Of a stretch of DNA of 64,000 bases, positions 10,818 to 22,000 are shown in pieces. The notes beneath the pieces are model-generated. The model saw only the letters and a program-made list of their open reading frames with translations, was not told the origin of the DNA and made no database searches. Source of the stretch: UBA7396 sp047637875 (lineage in GTDB: Bacteria > Patescibacteriota > Gracilibacteria > BD1-5 > UBA6164). How positions within the stretch are numbered: position 1 is the first letter of the stretch; the number at the start of each line of letters is the position of its first letter. The stretch spans positions 38,073-102,072 of the forward strand of contig JBLJBH010000016.1 in the NCBI GenBank assembly GCA_047637875.1, read 5' to 3'. A program made the position numbers and the translations under genes.

Positions 10818-10965
10818 AGTAGAAAGAGATATAGAAAAATATCAAAACTATCTAAAAGAGGCATATCCTCTTTTAGATGAAAATATTATTAAGGAGTTTA
10901 TTTTATATTGGAATGATTTTTTACAGGATTATTATTTTTTGTTTATGCAAGAGGATAATTTTTAA
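10804..10965 (+). CDS. Small protein overlapping rep (53 aa)
   Basis: ATG 10804 overlaps the last 14 nt of rep in another frame; TAA stop. Acidic and aromatic (EFILYWNDFLQDYYFLF), no UGA codon. The overlap implies translational coupling with rep, so it could be a copy-control or accessory protein. No family recognised. Confidence 0.5.
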   Translation: MENCRVERDIEKYQNYLKEAYPLLDENIIKEFILYWNDFLQDYYFLFMQEDNF

Positions 10966-11071
10966 GTTTTTAACTTTTTGAAAAAAGTTTATAACAAAAC
11001 TGTTCTATTTTTGTTAGCAAAAAACAAAAAAGTTATTATCTTAAAAGTAGCTTAATTTTTAACAATAAAAT

Positions 11072-11674
11072 ATGATAATTGATTATATAGAAAATCTATC
11101 AACTGAAAATATAGATAATATCCATGCATTAAATTATATGAAAACTGGACTATTTACTCTTGCCAATACAATGCAAAAGTATGAAGAGAAAATAAAAAAT
11201 GATCCTTTAATGGATGGGTGTGTATTTTCTGCAATTGATATTTGACCTGAGGAAGATTTGAGAATATCAATATATATGTGGTTTACAAATACAATAGTAA
11301 ATTATGTCCAATTGGTATGAACATTATCAATTCTAAATATAAAATGATGGACTATCGAAGATATAAAACCTAATAAGGTCGAAATAAAGAAATATACAAC
11401 TGAATATGTAAACAGAATAATTCCAGATATTTTATTTTGGAGAAATAAAGTGTTTGCTCATTTCTCTATCACGGACCCGTATGATGCAGATAATTTATGA
11501 TTATTGCAACACTCAGTATCAAATCCATTATCCTGGAATTGAAATAATTATGTTATTTGAGATATTATGTGGTGAGTTGGTGAGGATGTGGCTTCTTTGC
11601 CAAAATGGGCATTAACTAGCAAATATGAAGAACTAAAAGTTAGATATTGGCCAGATTTAATATTTAACAAGTAA
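11072..11674 (+). CDS. HEPN-like protein, AbiU2-type motif (200 aa)
   Basis: ATG to TAA with seven or so UGA codons. Residues 124-130 read RNKVFAH, an R-x5-H motif of the kind found in HEPN ribonucleases and in the AbiU2 HEPN-like family, with a predicted helical segment before it. The rest (FSAIDIGPEEDLRISIYM, then VSNPLSWNGNNYVIGDIMWG) is unassigned. It lies 3 bp before recombinase 2. An abortive-infection or element-maintenance role is possible. The motif alone does not prove nuclease activity; many AbiU2-like proteins are non-catalytic. Confidence 0.5.
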
Positions 11675-11677
11675 CCT

Positions 11678-13132
11678 ATGAAAGCAATAATATACTATCG
11701 TAAATCAACTGATACCGATGATAAACAAATCAATAGTTTAGAACATCAGTTGAATAATTGCAGGAGAACTGCAGAATTAAATAATTTGGAGATTTACAAA
11801 GAAATCGGAGAAAGTAAATCTGCTAAAACTGAATTTACTAGAGAGTGATTTAATGAAATGATAAAACAAGCAAAACTTGGAAGATTTGACTATATCATTT
11901 GTGATGAACCTAAAAGACTTTCAAGAAATAATCTTGATACATCAAGAATTATTGATTTACTTGATAAAAAACAAATCAAGGGTATTTTGTGTACTTCTAG
12001 AGAATATCACTGAGAAAATAGTAGAGATAAATTTCTATTACAACTAGATTTGTCTCTCTCAAAAATGGATAATGAAGACAGAGCAAAAGATATCAAAGAT
12101 AAAATGACTACTGCTTTTAAAAAAGGGCAATGGGTGGCAAAAGCCCCAGTTTGATATAAAAATATTACTATCAAAAAAGGTCATAAAACTATCGAAGTTG
12201 ATATAGAAAAAGCCCCTCATATAAAAAGAGCTTTTGAACTTAGAGCTTCTTGATATTCTTATCAAAAAATATCTGATTATCTTTTTGATAATAATATCTA
12301 TAGTGATTTTTCTAAAAAAAGATATTGAATAGAACAAATTAAAAGAATTTTAAATAATAAATTCTATATGTGAATTATGGTTTGGTGATGACTTGAAATA
12401 AAAGGAAATCATAAACCGATTATTTCAGAGGAGCTTTTTGCAAAATGAAGTGGCATTATTTCAAGAAAAGAAATTACAAGAACTTTTAGGAGTTCAAAAT
12501 ATCATTTTGCTTGATTAATTAGATGACAAGAAGAGAATCTTGCTTTAGGTTGATATACAAAATGATGAAAAGTATATTATCATGAATGATATAATGCAAG
12601 AGTTAGAATTAGTTTAAGTGAAAAACTTATATTTGATAAAATAAAAGATTTTTTCAAACCTTTTGATAATTTACCAAAACCAGTTCAAGAAATAACTAAA
12701 GAAATACTTCAAGATATTTATAATAAAGCTACAAAACAAAAAGAATCAGACTCAGAGAAGATAAAATATAAAATAGAATCTTTAAAAGAAAGAAAAAATG
12801 TATTACTTGATAAATTTTTAGATTGAGAAGTAGAAAAAGAAATTTATAAAACTAAATTAAAAAGTTTAGATGATGAAATTAAATTACTTGAAAAAAATCT
12901 TACTTCTGTTACAAAAATTTCATCAAAATTTCATAAAACACTAAAAGCACATAGCGAACTTATATTATCGCTTTACTGAAGCTATTCTTGATTAAAAAAT
13001 GAAGAAAAAGTTAAGATTTTTAACTCGCTTAAAATGAGCTTCATAGCGAATTCAAAAAAAGAGCTCTATATAGCGGATAAATCACCATATAAAGCTCTTG
13101 AAAATCTATTATTTCACATTTGGTACTCCTAA
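11678..13132 (+). CDS. Large serine recombinase 2 (484 aa), ends inside tRNA-Glu
   Basis: Resolvase domain with nucleophile in YYRKSTDTDDKQ (Ser10) and the arginine motif DEPKRLSRNNLDTSR; a recombinase domain with the KAPVGYKN signature near residue 155; and a C-terminal coiled coil (about 350-430). A zinc ribbon is not obvious. The final codons (Trp-Tyr-Ser-stop) overlap the last 12 bp of the tRNA-Glu gene on the other strand. The recombinase 3' end therefore coincides with the tRNA 3' end, the usual target for integration. The matching Trp-Tyr-Ser codons are also found near the end of recombinase 1 (7477-7485). Confidence 0.87.
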
Positions 13133-13196
13133 CGAGACTCGAACTCGTGTCTGAACCGTGAGAGGGTTCTGTCCTAGGCCACTAGACGATAGGAGC
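13121..13196 (-). tRNA. tRNA-Glu (anticodon CTC)
   Basis: The minus strand folds into a full cloverleaf: acceptor GCTCCTA pairing with TAGGAGT (one G-U), D arm GTCT...GGAC, anticodon stem GAACC/GGTTC with loop CTCTCAC (anticodon CUC, Glu), a 4-nt variable region, and T arm ACGAG/CTCGT with loop TTCGAGT. Discriminator A and CCA are encoded. Its 3' end is shared with the end of recombinase 2. Confidence 0.93.
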
Positions 13197-13201
13197 AAGT
13201 T

Positions 13202-13227
13202 AAAAGCAACTCTTGAAAGTTGCTTTT
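13202..13227 (-). terminator. Terminator downstream of rplK
   Basis: Stem AAAAGCAACT / AGTTGCTTTT with a 6-nt loop, between the rplK stop and the tRNA-Glu gene. It has A/T tracts on both sides and may work in both directions. Confidence 0.7.
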
Positions 13228-13230
13228 ATA

Positions 13231-13698
13231 TTATTTTAATTTAGCTCTAACATCTTCTAAAGACATACCGTGAATATCAGAAGTTACTCACATTTGTCTA
13301 GCAGTTCCGTCTAGAGTTAACATAGCTCATGCTACATCATTAGCATTCATATCAACTATTTTTTGTTCAGCAATTTCTTTTAATTGATTAAAAGTTATGT
13401 GCCCTACTTTATCTTTTTGAGCAACTTTTGATCAACTTTTTAAATTAATTTTATTTTTAATTAAATAAGTTGCTGGTGGTTGTTTAACGATAAAGTCAAA
13501 AGATCTATCTTCGTAAACAGTAATGATAACTGGTAATTTTTGTCCCATTCTATCTTTTGTTTCATCATTGAATCTTTTTGTAAATTCAGGGATTGCAACT
13601 CAGTGTTGTCAAAGAGCTGGCCCGACAGGAGGAGCTGGATTAGCTTGTCATCCGTTGATTTGAAGTTTAATATATCATTTAATTGCTTTTGCTGCCAT
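13231..13698 (-). CDS. rplK: 50S ribosomal protein L11
   Basis: 155 aa. The N-terminal domain has the conserved INGGQANPAPPVGPALGQHG, and the C-terminal RNA-binding domain ends with MNANDVAHAMLTLDGTARQMG. L11 binds the GTPase-associated centre of 23S rRNA and contacts elongation factors. The start is ATG at 13696-13698, without a Shine-Dalgarno motif. Several UGA codons encode Gly here (for example Gly of LGQHG). No rplA follows downstream, so the usual L11-L1 pair is split; a tRNA-Glu lies there instead. Confidence 0.97.
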
Positions 13699-13720
13699 AG
13701 TATTTTAGTTTTATAAAATT

Positions 13721-13748
13721 AAAAAACACAAAATATTAAATATTTTGT
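13721..13748 (-). promoter_or_regulatory. Leader hairpin of rplK, possible attenuator
   Basis: Arms ACAAAATATT / AATATTTTGT with a 1-nt spacer, followed on the minus strand by six T, about 25 bp before the rplK start. It has terminator shape but lies inside the leader, so attenuation is possible. All AT, so it is weak. Confidence 0.35.
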
Positions 13749-13879
13749 TAAGAGAGGCTAATTAAAAGTTTTTTGTATTGTTTTTCGGGACAAACTGAAA
13801 CTTTAAAATTAGTTTTAAATTAGAAGCAAAAATATTTTATAAAAAAAATTTAAAAAATCAAATTTTTTTAGTTTTTTTA

Positions 13880-13906
13880 TTGACTATAAAAAATCAAAAA
13901 TATAAT
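13880..13906 (+). promoter_or_regulatory. Promoter of ttcA
   Basis: TTGACT at 13880-13885 and TATAAT at 13901-13906, spacer 15 bp, 27 bp before the ATG. Confidence 0.55.
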
Positions 13907-13933
13907 AGTCTCATTATTTTTAAAAAATATTTT

Positions 13934-14752
13934 ATGATAAATGAAAATGAATTACAAAATTATGTGGATTTAGCTGGAAACAAAGAAAAGAAATCTGAAT
14001 TTAAAAACCTTGAAAAAAGGATGAAAAAAGATGTTATGAGAGCTATTTCAGATTTTAATATGATTGAAGAGTGAGAGACTATTTTACTATGAGTTTCTGG
14101 TTGAAAAGATAGTATGCTTTTATGATATTTATTAAATGAAGTCAGAAAGGCTTCAAAGAAAAAATTCAACATCAGATGAGTGTATATTTTTAAACCTTTC
14201 CTCATAAATTGTGACATAATGTTTGAAGAGAAAAAGAAATATTTTGAAGAAGTTTTAAATATTCCTTTGGAAAAAGTAAGTATAAATCTTCCTCCTGAGT
14301 CAAAATTAAATGAGTGAGTTGGTCAATCTTGTCAATGGTGTGCTTATGCGAGAAGAATTGCGATGATGAAACTTTGTAAACAATATGGTGCAACAAAAAT
14401 AGCTTTTGGGCATCATATGGATGATATAGTCGTAACAACAATTATGAATATGGTTCAATGAAGAAAGCTTAAAATTATGCCTCCGATAAATCGTATGAGA
14501 GCTTGAGATGTTGCTTTTATCAGACCTCTTGCATATCTAAGAGAAAAAGATGTTATGAAACTAGTTCTTGCTCGTGAAATACCTTTTTCTGGATGTAATT
14601 GTCCTGTTTGAGAAGATAGAATGAGAAATAAAATAAAAAAAGATATAGTTTGGGAAAATGAAAAAGTATTACCAAACTTTGTTGAAAATAGTTTCCGGGC
14701 TTTTATAAAAGATTTTAGAGAAAAATATGAAAAAATAAATTATAGTATGTAA
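13934..14752 (+). CDS. ttcA: tRNA 2-thiocytidine synthetase TtcA-like
   Basis: 272 aa, PP-loop ATPase of the TtcA/TilS family that thiolates tRNA. The P-loop SGGKDS lies at residues 55-60. Cysteine motifs of the TtcA type follow: SCQWCAYARR (CxxC) and the downstream SGCNCP, which would hold the iron-sulfur cluster, with AFGHHMDD between them. ATG 13934 was chosen over the upstream TTG 13880 because the latter overlaps the promoter. It converges with rlmH and shares a terminator. Confidence 0.85.
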
Positions 14753-14782
14753 AAAACTCAAGGCAAAACCTTGAGTTTTTTA
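14751..14782. terminator. Bidirectional terminator ttcA/rlmH
   Basis: AAAAAACTCAAGG / CCTTGAGTTTTTT with an AAAA loop (AAAACTCAAGGCAAAACC...). T runs occur in both directions between the convergent genes. Confidence 0.85.
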
Positions 14783-15232
14783 GTGATGATATCAAGATCA
14801 TTTTTTAATCATTTCTATTCTATAAATTTGTTCAATTAATATCAAAAATGCCATAGAATGTGGAAAAGTCATTGGAGAAAATGACAACTTAAAATTTATT
14901 AAACTATCAATTTTTTTTATATCTACTCCATAAGCTCATCAAATAATAAAAACAATATCAGAATAATTTTGTTTAGCTTTTTCAACTAATTCTCAAAATT
15001 TTTCAGTTGATATAATATTTCACTCAATGAAAAGAAGGATTTTATATCATTTGATTTTTTCTAATTTTTCTTTTAAAACATTCGTTTCTTCTTCAATAAT
15101 GAGTTCCTGAGTCCTACATTTTGAAGGTTTTAGTTTTATAATTTCAATATCTTTACCAAGTCTCTTTTCGTATTCTTTTACTCAAGTTTCAAAATGTTTA
15201 AAAGTATCTGAAAATATAATTATTTTGTACAT
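14780..15232 (-). CDS. rlmH: 23S rRNA pseudouridine methyltransferase RlmH
   Basis: 150 aa, SPOUT-fold methyltransferase that methylates N3 of pseudouridine 1915 in helix 69. Family marks: VFIIGGAYGVD (knot/SAM region), LSFSPMTFPHSMAFLILIEQIYR, and the C-terminal GSGYHH with the tyrosine and histidine typical of RlmH. Two adjacent UGA codons encode the GG of FIIGGAYG. The start overlaps the 3' end of the upstream gene by 13 nt. Confidence 0.92.
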
Positions 15233-15819
15233 AAAATTTCTATTTCAAACATAAATTTTTTAAAATATTCATTTACCATATTTATACTTCAATATCTTTC
15301 TATAAATAAATCTTTTCATTCTTCTACTGAAAATGTTATGTATTGTGACATAGATCAAGAGATGATTTTATTTTTTAATCAATAAGCTAAAATAAATTTA
15401 TCTTCCTCATCTAAATCATTAGCAAGCTTTGGTATAGTTACTTTTTTTCATTTTTTTCAAGGAAATACATCTGAAGCTGAAAGATATGATAATAAAGCTA
15501 TTGATCTAGTATTTAAATAAATAGTAATTGCACTTTTAATATCACTCCCCATAATTACTTCTTTTTCTAATAAATCAACTAAATCTTTTGCAAATTCTTC
15601 TTTTGGAATTCAATTATTCATTATAGAAGAAAGTATAGAGTTTTTCTTTTTAATAGCAGGATTTTTACCTGATAAAATATCTACTCTTTTTTTTGTTCAT
15701 TCTAAAATAGCTCAAATAGGTCAAGCAAAAAATCAAACTACTCTATCAACTCTTTCAACTAATTTTTTAGAACTCTCGAAAGTTCAGATTTTATCTTTAG
15801 GATTATTATCAAGGGACAT
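15220..15819 (-). CDS. Hypothetical protein upstream of rlmH (199 aa)
   Basis: ATG 15817-15819 to TAA 15220-15222, overlapping the rlmH start by 13 nt, so the pair is co-translated. A short hydrophobic glycine-rich segment (RVVGFFAGPIGAILEG, about residues 26-41) is followed by a basic, helical, soluble body. No family recognised. Confidence 0.65.
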
Positions 15820-15820
15820 A

Positions 15821-15868
15821 AAAAAACATTAAATTTTAAAATATAAGATTTAGAATTTAATGTTTTTT
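15821..15868. terminator. Long AT-rich terminator
   Basis: A 20-bp near-perfect stem (AAAAAACATTAAATTTTAAA against TTTAGAATTTAATGTTTTTT) between the proS stop and the start of the next gene on the same strand, with T runs both ways. Confidence 0.8.
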
Positions 15869-15882
15869 ATTATTTTGTCAAG

Positions 15883-17103
15883 TTATAATGCAATTATATT
15901 TATTTCTCCAGAGGTTCTTTTTTTCAATTCATAACCTCAAGCTTCTAAAGTTTTATCAGAAACTACTAATCTATTTGGTATTCCAAGTAAATCAGCATCT
16001 GATGCTTTTTGTCCAAATCAAATCTTTTCTCTGTCATCAATTATTACTTCTCATCACTCACTTTCTAATTTTTTAGCTAACTCTAAAGCTTTATCTAAAT
16101 TATCTCACATAACTATTATATAATGACTTGCTGGAGCTATACTTTCTGGCCAAACAAGCCCTTTATCATCCATAAAATACTCAGCAATTACTCACATAAC
16201 TCTTGAAACTCCAATACCATAACATCACATAAATACTTGATTAGCTTTCCCATCAACATCACTATATTTCATACCAAACGCATCTGAAAATCTAGTCATT
16301 AGTGGAAAAATATTACCAACTTCACAAGCTTTTTCAACTCTTACATTCTTTGATTTACATTTTGAACATACAAATCCATTTTCTGTATCTACTACTTCTT
16401 TATTATGTGCTGTATTACAATCTTTACAAATATAAATTTCATCTTCTCAAATACCTAAAATAGTTTGATATTCATGAGAATTTAGTGTTGTAAAGTCTCA
16501 TCCAGAAGCTAGAGTTTCATAAGTATCATTTCAAATACCTAATTTATCAAAAATATTTTTATATGATTTTTTTACATTTTCATAGTACTCAAGTAAAGTT
16601 TTTTCAGATTTATGAAAAGAATATAAATCTTTCATGATAAATTCTCTTCATCTTAAAATTCATGATTTTGCTCTTTTTTCATTTCTAAATTTATTTTGAA
16701 TTTGATATACTCAAAACTCTAAATCTTTATATGATTGAACAAATTCGCTAACTAAAGGAGTAACTAAATCTTCGTGAGTTGGATTTAAAGCATATTCTTT
16801 GTTATCTGAAGCTGGCAAGTGAAAAAGTACATCAATAGTATTCCATCTTCCTGTTTGTTCCCAATGTTCTTTACTACCAAGAGCCGGCATAAGTATCTCT
16901 TGAGCTCATATAGAATTCATTTCAGTTCTAATAATATTTTCTATTTTTCTTAAAACTCTTAATCAAAATGGTAAATAATGATATACTCAAGCCATTTCTT
17001 GTCTAATAAATCAAGCTTGTAGTAAATAAGAAGTTGATTTATTATCCGATACTTTTGGAGCTGATTTTAGTGTTTTAATTGGAAATTTTGATAATTGTAA
17101 CAT
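15883..17103 (-). CDS. proS: Prolyl-tRNA synthetase without the editing domain
   Basis: 406 aa, class II synthetase that attaches proline to tRNA-Pro. Motif 2/3 regions are present: LPFGLRVLRKIENIIR, the TxE-type loop ALNPTHEDLVTPLV, and a C-terminal motif 3 with GCYGIGVSRVMGVIAE, then an anticodon-binding domain. Bacterial ProS is usually about 570 aa with an editing insertion (INS); here motif 2 passes into a short Cys-rich stretch (CKDCNTAHNKE, CSKCKSK) and no INS domain is present, as in mitochondrial and alphaproteobacterial forms. Loss of Ala-tRNA-Pro editing in cis is therefore likely. Confidence 0.93.
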
Positions 17104-17224
17104 AGTTTTATAGTTAAATTTTAAATTAATAATATTTTCTCATCAAAAAATTATACCCCAAAGGGATTATTTAAAGTGAAAAATTTATTAATTTTTACAT
17201 TCATACTCATTCTTTAGTATTAAT

Positions 17225-17256
17225 AAAGGGATTATATAAAAATCCCTTTTTTTTTC
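17225..17256. terminator. Hairpin between comM and proS
   Basis: AAAGGGATT / AATCCCTTT with a 7-nt loop. The T run is on the plus strand, so it is a good terminator in that direction and only a stem downstream of comM. Confidence 0.55.
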
Positions 17257-17266
17257 AAATAAATAT

Positions 17267-18799
17267 TTATTCTTCCCCTCTCCTATAACTCAAAGCTTCT
17301 GCTATATGAGCAACTTCAATATTTTCTACTCATTCTAAATCAGCAATAGTACGAGCAAGTTTCAATACTCTATAATATGCCCTTGCTGACAAGTTCATAG
17401 TATTTACTGCTTGTTTTAACATCTTATCACTTGCTTCATCAAGCGCACAAAACTTTTCAACATCCTTTGAACTCATCTGACTATTTGAAGTAATTTTTAA
17501 ATCTTTAAAACGTTTTAATTGTATATTTCTTGCTTTTTCAACTCTTATAGCTATCGTTTTAGAATCTTCTATTTTTGAATAATCTTTTTTGCTAGAAAAA
17601 TCTTCCACTTTCACTTTCGGAACTTCTATCATGATATCAATTCTATCAACCATAGGACCTGAAAGCCTTGCACGATACCTTTTTACAGCATCCTGAGAAC
17701 AAATACATTCCTTATCTGGATCAGTTAAATATCAACATGGACAAGGATTCATAGCTCATAAAAGCACAAATTTTGCAGGATAAGTGTAACTAGAATTTAC
17801 TCTATTTACACTTATAGTTCCGTCTTCTAGTGGTTGTCTTAAAACTTCCAAAACTTGTTTTGGAAACTCTAAAACTTCATCTAAAAATAAAACTCATTTA
17901 TGAGCAAGAGATATTTCCCCAGGTTTTGCATTTCTTCAACCTCAAATAATACTTATAGAACTAGCAGTGTGATGAACTGTTCTAAAAGGTCTTTTTGTGA
18001 TAAGTGGTAAATCTTTAGTTAAAAGCCCAGAAATAGAATAAATTTTTGAAATTTCTATCATTTCATCCAAAGTCAATTCTGGCAAAATAGTTGAAAAAGT
18101 TTTAGCTAAAAGTGTTTTTCAGCTTCATGGAGGACCTGACATAATAATATTATGTAGTCCAGCTGCAGCAATTTCTAAAGCACGTTTTGCTTGAATTTGT
18201 CAGGCAACATATTTAAAATCATATGCAGAATTCCCTTTTTTCTTAAAATCAGCTAAATCAAGTTTTGGTGGATTTTCTAAAACTTTTTCTCAATTTAAAA
18301 ATGCCACCAAATCTGATAAATTTTGTACTGAAATTATATTTATTCATTCAATAATTGATGCTTCATAGAAATTATCATATGGAACAAAAATATTTTTGTG
18401 TCACATTTCCATTGCTCAAATTACACTTGGAAGTATTGAATTTACTGCTCTCACACTTCCATCAAGAGATAGTTCTCAGATAAAAATTGAAGTTTTTAAA
18501 AAATCATTTTCATTTATATCTCAAGCATTATTTAGTATTCAAACTGCAATCGGTAAATCAAAAGAAACTCATGATTTTTTTATATCTGCTGGAGCCAAAT
18601 TCACAGTTATACGAGTTGTTGGAAGTTTAAAATTGGATGATTTTAAAGCACTTCTAAGTCTTTCTTTACTTTCCTGAACTCATTGATCAGGAAGTCAAAC
18701 TATGGTGAAATTTGGCAAACCTGCATTTATATCAACTTCTACTTCTATTATTTCACTTTCAAGTCAATTCACTGTTATACAAAAAACTTTTGATATCAT
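17267..18799 (-). CDS. comM: YifB/ComM family AAA+ ATPase
   Basis: 510 aa. ComM is a hexameric helicase that promotes branch migration during natural transformation. The N-terminal Lon-like domain (GLPNFTIVGLPDQGVQESKERL) is followed by the Walker A motif SGPPGSGKT, Walker B HKGVLFLDEVLEF, the four-cysteine insert MNPCPCGYLTDPDKECIC, and the C-terminal lid (LSGPMVDRIDI, then LSARAYYRVLKLARTIADLE). The length is typical. With a type IV pilin-like gene nearby this fits a DNA-uptake-capable organism (inference). Confidence 0.93.
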
Positions 18800-18994
18800 A
18801 ATATAAAAAATTATAAAAAAGAAAGAATGAAAAGATTTGCTTGAAAAAATATAAAATTTTAGCGAGATTTACTTAAAACTGTAAATTGAGCGAATTTTTT
18901 ATTTTTGAAAGTAAAGATTAAAATTATTTCTTTTTTTAAATATAAAATATATACTATTATATACTCTTTTATATAAATGCAAATTTTTTAAAAT

Positions 18995-19021
18995 AAAAAA
19001 CAAACTTTCGTTTGTTTTTTT
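18995..19021 (-). terminator. Intrinsic terminator
   Basis: AAAAAACAAAC / GTTTGTTTTTT with loop TTTC, just after the stop of the giant surface protein. Confidence 0.85.
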
Positions 19022-19032
19022 ATAATTTATTT

Positions 19033-22000
19033 TTATCTAGCATTTGCATATTTAAAAGGTGCTTCAGCAAATGCTGCATATATGTAAGTTCATCAAGAAA
19101 AGTTTTCATAAGCATAATTAGTATCTGTAGATGCTGAACGAACTTTAAATCAATTTGAAAGAATATCATGAGATCATGAAATATTTTCTGTAATATTATT
19201 TTCATTAGTTGATGAGTTTAACAAAATTTCTTTATATGATTTATTATATTCATCCCTTTTTGTATCATAAACTATCCAAGGTCATGTTGAATCTGTTCTT
19301 TTTATCATAACATATTTTGGTCTAAAACCAGTATACACAAAAGGACCATCTAAATTTCAATTTCATGTATAGCTTCAAAATTTTGAATATCATGGAATTT
19401 CTGCAAAAGCATATGTAACATAATTACGTCATAAAACATTTATATATGCTGAATTATATCAATGAGTAATTAAAGTACTGGTCGGTGTTGTATTATTCCA
19501 ATAATCAACTGCAGCATTTTTTGCATTTGTTAAATTCAAATGCATAGCATAATTTTGTGAAGATGATATATCCATAGATTCATGATATATAGTCCAATGG
19601 TCTGAGGCAGTTCCACTATTTCTAGATTTTGTCATAAAAAACTTTGGAGTACTATTTAATCCATGTCAAATTGTAGCTCCAGCTATACTATTTCATATCC
19701 ATGTAATAATAGAAAAACCTGCAGTTTGATTTGCTGAAACTTGACTTGTAATAGTTCATCAAGTATTTGTTACTGCTGCTCATCAAGCTTTCCAATTCCA
19801 TGCGACATATTTATTATTTAAAACATTACTTACTCATCAAGCTCAGAGAACTGTAAATCAATTTCATTCAAATGATTGCATAGCTTCAGTATTTTCAGCT
19901 AATGTCTGATTTGATCTTAATCTTTTTGTTGCTCATCTCACAGAATCATGAATACTATAATCAGATGCTGCATCTCTATTCTTTATCCAGACTAAATCAG
20001 GTTGAAAATTTAATGTATTAATAGATTTTGTTGTATTTCAATCTCAAGTATAAGTCACAACATCAAAATGTTCATTTGGTTTTTTAATTGTTGGTTCTGG
20101 TAGATTTTTTGTTGAAAGTGCTTTAAATCATGTTGGTGGTGTATATTTAAAATATCATCAAGCACTTGGATAATATGTAAGTCCTGATTGTCATCATTGT
20201 CAGAAGTTCCATTTAGCATATCAAGCATGATTAGAACCAGATGTTCTACTTGTTATAGCTGTAGGGAGTAAATAAATTCATACAGGAAAAGTAAAAGTTG
20301 GTATTGTATCTGTTACAGGATCTCAAGTAACCCAAGAATTAGATGGGAGTTTTATCCATCATTTTCAAGTAGAAAAATTTAATGCTACCCCATAAACTCA
20401 ATATGATGTATAATCAGCTCCATTTCATACCCATTTTCAATAAGAATTTCCAGATGAAATATCTCTTATTCAAAGAAATGATTGTCAATATCAAGCATTA
20501 CTTTCAGCATAAACTTCAAAATAATATAAATTTTTATTTATAGCTATAGTTGAATCAGCAAATGCAGATGAGCCTCAAAAAAGTCAATATAATCTCAAAT
20601 TTTGATTTACTAATCAACCTCAATTTAATATTACAGAAAGTGGATTTAAAGTAGCAAAATTATTTGTAGGATGATCTAATACTTGATTATTTGCTTGAGT
20701 CATCCCTCCATTGAGAACCCAATTATTGCTTCCAGCTTTATCTTTTCATAAATCAGCTCCATCTACAAAATCCAAATAAAACCCATTCGTTCCATAATTT
20801 CCAGTATATTTTTTTGGCCCCCATTGTCATGTTGTAGAGTTTGTTTCTCAAAAAGCAGTTGGAGTCAGAGCTTGTCCGTCTACAAAGTTTACTTCTGACA
20901 TATATCAATTAACATATGATCATCACGCTTGTTGTCAAATTAGATGAGTTAATGAATTATTATTAATAGATAAATCTGTATTTTTTGCAGGAACATTATA
21001 TGAAGCGTAAGTTTGTAATTTTCAATTTACCCATACTTTTACTCTATCTGTAGAATCATCTTGCGTCATATCAACTGAAACAATTATATGATACCATGCT
21101 GATGGGTCACGAAATAATGTATTTGTTTTTAAAAAAGGATATCATAATTCAGTATTATCTTCAATACGAAAAGTTCAATCAGATTTTATAGATAAAACTG
21201 TATACGAACCTCAAACTCCAGTCCTAGCTGCAAAAAAAGTATGATTAGTTGCTATATTTCATAATTTCACCCATCAACTCCAAGTCCAAGTTTTTCTATT
21301 TCAAGCAGTTGTTGGGGTTCTTGATAAATATTGATTACTAGCACTATCAAACATCAAAGAATATTGTCTGTCTGATTTGCAAGTGCTTGTATCTGTATCA
21401 TAAACAAATCATTCACTACATTTGTATATACAATCAGTTGTTGATGTTGTTTCATTGTATGATCATGTTAGTGTTGGGGTCCACTCTGATAATGATCAAC
21501 TCCATGTTTGTGTAATTTGGCTTGCAGAATTCCAAACTGCATTTGCTATCAATCAAGTACATGTTTGATTTGTTCTTGTTGATGGTTCACAATTTCATCC
21601 ATTTTCTGTATAATTTTCTCAACATTTATATGTACATACTCCATCTGTTTCACTATAATGCCATGTTCATCATAATAATTGTGTAGCATTTACTACTTTG
21701 ATTGTTCCATCTGGTGTTTCTCCACTACAATTTTCTGACACACATTCATTTCATAAAAGTACTTTTCATACTCAACATGTCCAATAACATCCTGTTTCCT
21801 CACTTATTGATTGCCATTCTTGATTTTGTTTATTTGGTGTTCATATTGTAAATATTGCATCTGTATAGTTTGGTGGAGTTGCACATGAATTGTATTGTGT
21901 TGTACTACTTCATAGTACTATTTGTTTTACTGATTCTTTTAGTATTTGTATATTTCATACATCTACTTTATTTACATTAAAGCTTTCTAGTATTGTTCAG

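Noticed and set aside
13121..13196. A UGA-reading tRNA-Gly
   Set aside because: The anticodon is CUC (Glu), not UCA.
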